Positions 19,721-22,392 of a DNA stretch of 22,392 nt are shown here, one piece after another. The stretch is from JBPOHE01 sp052035915. GTDB lineage: Bacteria; Pseudomonadota; Gammaproteobacteria; Chromatiales; Chromatiaceae. Where the stretch lies: the NCBI GenBank assembly GCA_052035915.1, contig JBPOHE010000117.1:1-22392 (forward strand), written 5' to 3'. Within the stretch, counting starts at the first letter, position 1; each line of letters opens with the position of its first letter. The translations under genes were made by a program, and so were the position numbers. A model generated the notes under the pieces. It ran no database searches. It saw nothing but the letters and a program-made list of their open reading frames with translations, and was not told where the DNA came from.

Positions 19721-21753
19721 CAGCCGGCGATCCCGCTGTGGCGCAGCAAGGCGTCAATCGTCGGCGGACGACCGCGAAAGCGGACGAAAAGCGCCATGGC
19801 GTCCTCCGAGCCACCCTTTTCCAAGATCTCCCGCATGAAGGCGGCGCCGACCCCGGGGTCGAAGATTCCCTCTTCCTCGAAACGGGAAAAGGCGTCGGCG
19901 GACAGCACCTCGGCCCATTTGTAGCTGTAATACCCGGCCGCGTAGCCGCCGGAGAAGATGTGGGAAAAGCCATGGGGAAAGCGATTGAACGCCGGTGGTC
20001 TGACCACCGCCACTTCCTGGCGCACCTCCTCCAGGATGGGGTAGATACGCCCGCCCCGGGTCGGATCGTATTCGAGATGGATACGCAGATCGAAGAGGGC
20101 GAACTCGAGCTGGCGCAGCATCTGCATCCCGGAGTGGAAGTTCTTCGCCGCCCTCAGCTTGGCATAGAGTTCGTCCGGGATGGGTTCGCCGCTTTGCCAA
20201 TGCCCGGAGAGCCTGGCCAGGGCCTCCCGCTCCCAGCACCAGTTTTCCATGATCTGGCTGGGGAGTTCCACCGCGTCCCAGGCCACGCCGTTGATGCCTC
20301 CAATCGCCGGATAGTCGATCAGGGTGAGCATGTGGTGCAGCCCATGGCCGAACTCGTGAAACAGGGTTTCCACCTCGTCATGGGTCAGCAACGAGGGTTT
20401 GTCCCCCACCGGGGGGGTGAAATTGCAGGTGAGAAAGGCCACCGGCCATTGTTCCCGATCGGCGAACGCCAAACGGTTCACACAGTCGTCCATCCAGGCC
20501 CCGCCGCGTTTGTTGGGTCTGGCGTAGAGATCGAGATAGAAGTGGCCCCGCAGGGCGCCATGGGCGTCGCGCACCTCGAAGAAGCGCACCTCCGGATGCC
20601 AGGTGTCGATGCCCTGGGTTTCCACAATGTGCAACCCGAACAGGCGCCCGACCACGCCGAAGAGCCCGTCCAATACCCTGGGCACCGGGAAATAGGGCCG
20701 CAGATCCTCCTGACAGAAGGCATAGCGTTCCTGGCGCAACTTTTCCGCGTAATAGGCGATGTCCCAGGCTTCCAAGGGTGGGGCGGCGAAACGCTCGCGG
20801 GCGAAGTCCGCTAATTCCTGTAACTCCCGTTCGGCCTGGGGCCGGGAGCGGCGGGCGAGGTCATGGAGGAAATCGAGCACTTGCTGGGGCGATGTGGCCA
20901 TCTTGGTGGCGAGGGACAACTCCACGTAGTTGGCGCAGCCGAGCAACTGGGCCAGCTCGTGCCGCAGGCCGAGAATCTGTTCCATGATGGCGCCATTGTC
21001 CCACTGGGTGCCGGCGGGGAATAACTCCGAGGCGCGGCTGACATAGGCGGTATACATCCCCCGCCGCAGCTCCCGGTCGTCGGCGTAGGTCATCACCGGC
21101 AAATAGCTCGGCATCTCCAGGGTCAGCAACCAACCTTCCTGCCCGCGCTGGGCAGCGGTCTGGTGAAAGAGTTCCATGGCGGTCGACGGCAGGCCCGCCA
21201 GACGGGCGCGATCCTCGATGGCCCGGCTCCAGGCCATGGTGGCGTCGAGCAGATTCTCGGAGAACTTGGCGGTCAAGCGCGCCAACTCCTGGCTGATGGC
21301 CTTGAAGCGCGCCTTTTTCTCCGCCGGCAGATCCACCCCGGCAAGGTGAAAGTCGCGCAGGGCGTTGTCCAACAACTTGCGTTGGGGCGGCGTCAGACCC
21401 TCCCGCGAGGCCACTTGGCGGTAGGCGAGATAAAGCGCCTCGTTATGCCCCAGCTCGGTGGCATAGTCGCTCAACTTGGGCAAACAGGCGTTATAGGCGG
21501 CACGCAAAGGCTCGCTGTTGACCACCGAATTCAGGTGACTGACCGGCGCCCAGGCCTGGTGCAGGCGATCCTCCAGGATCTCCAGAGGTTCGATCAGGTT
21601 GTGCCAGTCGAAATCGGCCGGGCCGTCAAGCAGCTCGGCCAGTTGGCGACGGTTGTTTTCCAACAAGTCGTCGATGGCGGGCTCGACCGCCTCGGGGCGG
21701 AGACTGGAAAAGCTCGGCAAGGGGCCATGGGGCCACAGCGGGTTCGACATCAT
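19720..21753 (-). CDS. prlC: Oligopeptidase A, M3 metallopeptidase, 677 aa
   Basis: Cytoplasmic zinc peptidase that degrades short peptides, including cleaved signal peptides. The zinc site HEFGH is at 466-470 (LFHEFGHGLHH), followed by the acidic ligand region GVAWDAVELPSQIMENW. The C-terminal FSGGYAAGYYSYKWAEVLSAD segment is typical of the M3 family. The length matches E. coli PrlC (about 680 aa). Two adjacent ATGs (21753, 21750) are possible; the first has GAGAG seven bases upstream, while the second gives MSNPLWPHG, similar to the family N-terminus. The open frame to 21876 has no family match. It is coupled to ubiD. Confidence 0.93.
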   Translation of the reverse strand: MMSNPLWPHGPLPSFSSLRPEAVEPAIDDLLENNRRQLAELLDGPADFDWHNLIEPLEILEDRLHQAWAPVSHLNSVVNSEPLRAAYNACLPKLSDYATELGHNEALYLAYRQVASREGLTPPQRKLLDNALRDFHLAGVDLPAEKKARFKAISQELARLTAKFSENLLDATMAWSRAIEDRARLAGLPSTAMELFHQTAAQRGQEGWLLTLEMPSYLPVMTYADDRELRRGMYTAYVSRASELFPAGTQWDNGAIMEQILGLRHELAQLLGCANYVELSLATKMATSPQQVLDFLHDLARRSRPQAERELQELADFARERFAAPPLEAWDIAYYAEKLRQERYAFCQEDLRPYFPVPRVLDGLFGVVGRLFGLHIVETQGIDTWHPEVRFFEVRDAHGALRGHFYLDLYARPNKRGGAWMDDCVNRLAFADREQWPVAFLTCNFTPPVGDKPSLLTHDEVETLFHEFGHGLHHMLTLIDYPAIGGINGVAWDAVELPSQIMENWCWEREALARLSGHWQSGEPIPDELYAKLRAAKNFHSGMQMLRQLEFALFDLRIHLEYDPTRGGRIYPILEEVRQEVAVVRPPAFNRFPHGFSHIFSGGYAAGYYSYKWAEVLSADAFSRFEEEGIFDPGVGAAFMREILEKGGSEDAMALFVRFRGRPPTIDALLRHSGIAG

Positions 21754-22308
21754 GGTTCGGCTCTCGGATCGGCGCGGGTGGTAGCGGCAAACATGCCCGC
21801 GAAGGGACGGGTTTTCAAGCTCGGGCGTGGTAGCGTTCGAGGGGACGAACCTGGAAACTCCCTCAAGACGAAACAACCAGCCGGGCGGCGGAAATGTCCG
21901 CTCAAGCTAGAGCGCCACCTGGATCCCGGACTCCGGCACCCCCAGGGATCGGGTGTGGAGTAGGTCCGTCGGAATCATCCATGGCCCCAAATCGATATTA
22001 CGGCCTAGTCCAGGCCACTTCTGCTTCCCTCACGGCAGGGAAAAAACCTTGACATGGCCCAGCAGAAACCCGAACTTTTGTATCCGAGCGCAGCCGGGGC
22101 CGATCATGGGAACGTGCCTGGCCTCTCGTTCCCCCTGGGAACGGCCGGCGGCGCCACCAGAACTCTTAAAAACAAAGAGTCTGCAAACCCCGAGGGAGGG
22201 GTTGGGACGCACAGCGAAATCGCAGCCTAGATTCCGGTTTACCTCCGATGGGGTAAGCAGCGCGCCAGCCTTCAACCGAGACCCGCACCAAGTGAGGAGG
22301 TTTTCCTA
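21754..22308. promoter_or_regulatory. Divergent intergenic region between prlC and acs
   Basis: No credible gene in 555 bases. On the plus strand TTGACA (22049-22054) is a perfect -35 box but lacks a good -10 at 17 bases (GAACTT), which would suit an activator-dependent acs promoter. GGGAACG or its complement CGTTCCC occurs three times within 22108-22143 and can form alternative hairpins. ACTCTT (22162-22167) pairs with AAGAGT (22175-22180). The strong ribosome site GAGGAGG (22294-22300) precedes acs. Confidence 0.35.
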
Positions 22309-22392
22309 ATGTCAGAAGAAAAAATCTACCCAGTGCCAGCCCAGATCGGCGCCGAGGCCTATATCACCGCTGATCTCTACGATCAGATGTAT
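22309..22392 (+). CDS. acs: Acetyl-CoA synthetase, N-terminal 28 residues (cut by window edge)
   Basis: The first 28 codons read SEEKIYPVPAQIGAEAYI and then a DLYDQMY end. The pattern YPVP-x-I-x3-A-x-I-x3-x-Y-x-x-MY is characteristic of the N-terminal domain of acetate-CoA ligase (AMP-forming), which makes acetyl-CoA from acetate and ATP. The ATG follows GAGGAGG with an 8-base gap. Only the extreme N-terminus is visible, so the catalytic motifs and intactness cannot be judged. Its position near lactate and pyruvate genes fits a carbon-assimilation neighbourhood. Confidence 0.75.
   Translation, partial: MSEEKIYPVPAQIGAEAYITADLYDQMY

Noticed and set aside
17894..19924. 676-codon open frame on the plus strand opposite ubiD
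   Set aside because: It crosses an intergenic repeat and then mirrors ubiD and the end of prlC; its composition is typical of an antisense shadow.

Overview
The window looks like the chromosome of a high-GC gammaproteobacterium. The gene content (pyruvate synthase with a GltD-like flavoprotein, lutABC/lldP lactate use, UbiD, oligopeptidase A, acetyl-CoA synthetase) and the GC-rich palindromic repeats would suit a purple sulfur bacterium (Chromatiales). That placement is inference from content, not a sequence match. No rRNA, tRNA or CRISPR array was seen.

Left region (1-4355): an integron-type gene-cassette array with no integrase. It starts with the 3' end of an IS30-family element (1-127), which appears to have landed in an attC site. 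Six cassettes follow, all transcribed on the minus strand: mntA-hepT, hicBA, a two-helix membrane protein, and three unrecognised proteins. Their stop codons touch or nearly touch attC-like sites or GTAG-type REP palindromes. Part of this region is clearly AT-richer than the rest of the window, as expected of acquired cassettes.

Boundary (4356-5075): about 720 bases without a gene but full of structure. It holds five palindromes spaced 20-21 bp apart, a plus-strand terminator-like hairpin with no gene in front of it, an element that recurs at 18074-18165, and a GC-rich double-hairpin repeat that recurs inverted at 9835-9936.

Central metabolism (5076-16492): a minus-strand operon porG-porA-porB-flavoprotein encodes a 2-oxoacid:acceptor oxidoreductase (probably pyruvate synthase) and a 544-aa FAD/NAD(P) and iron-sulfur electron-transfer protein. 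Next is a lactate locus on the minus strand, lutA-lutC-lutB-lldP-uspA, divergent from a plus-strand lldR-type GntR regulator. Two TGGTNTTACCA operators lie in the shared intergenic region. Lactate would be imported by LldP, oxidised to pyruvate by LutABC, and pyruvate exchanged with acetyl-CoA by Por.

Right region (16493-22392): a secreted alpha/beta hydrolase, the second copy of the duplicated intergenic element, a coupled prlC-ubiD pair, and the first 28 codons of an acetyl-CoA synthetase gene cut by the window edge.
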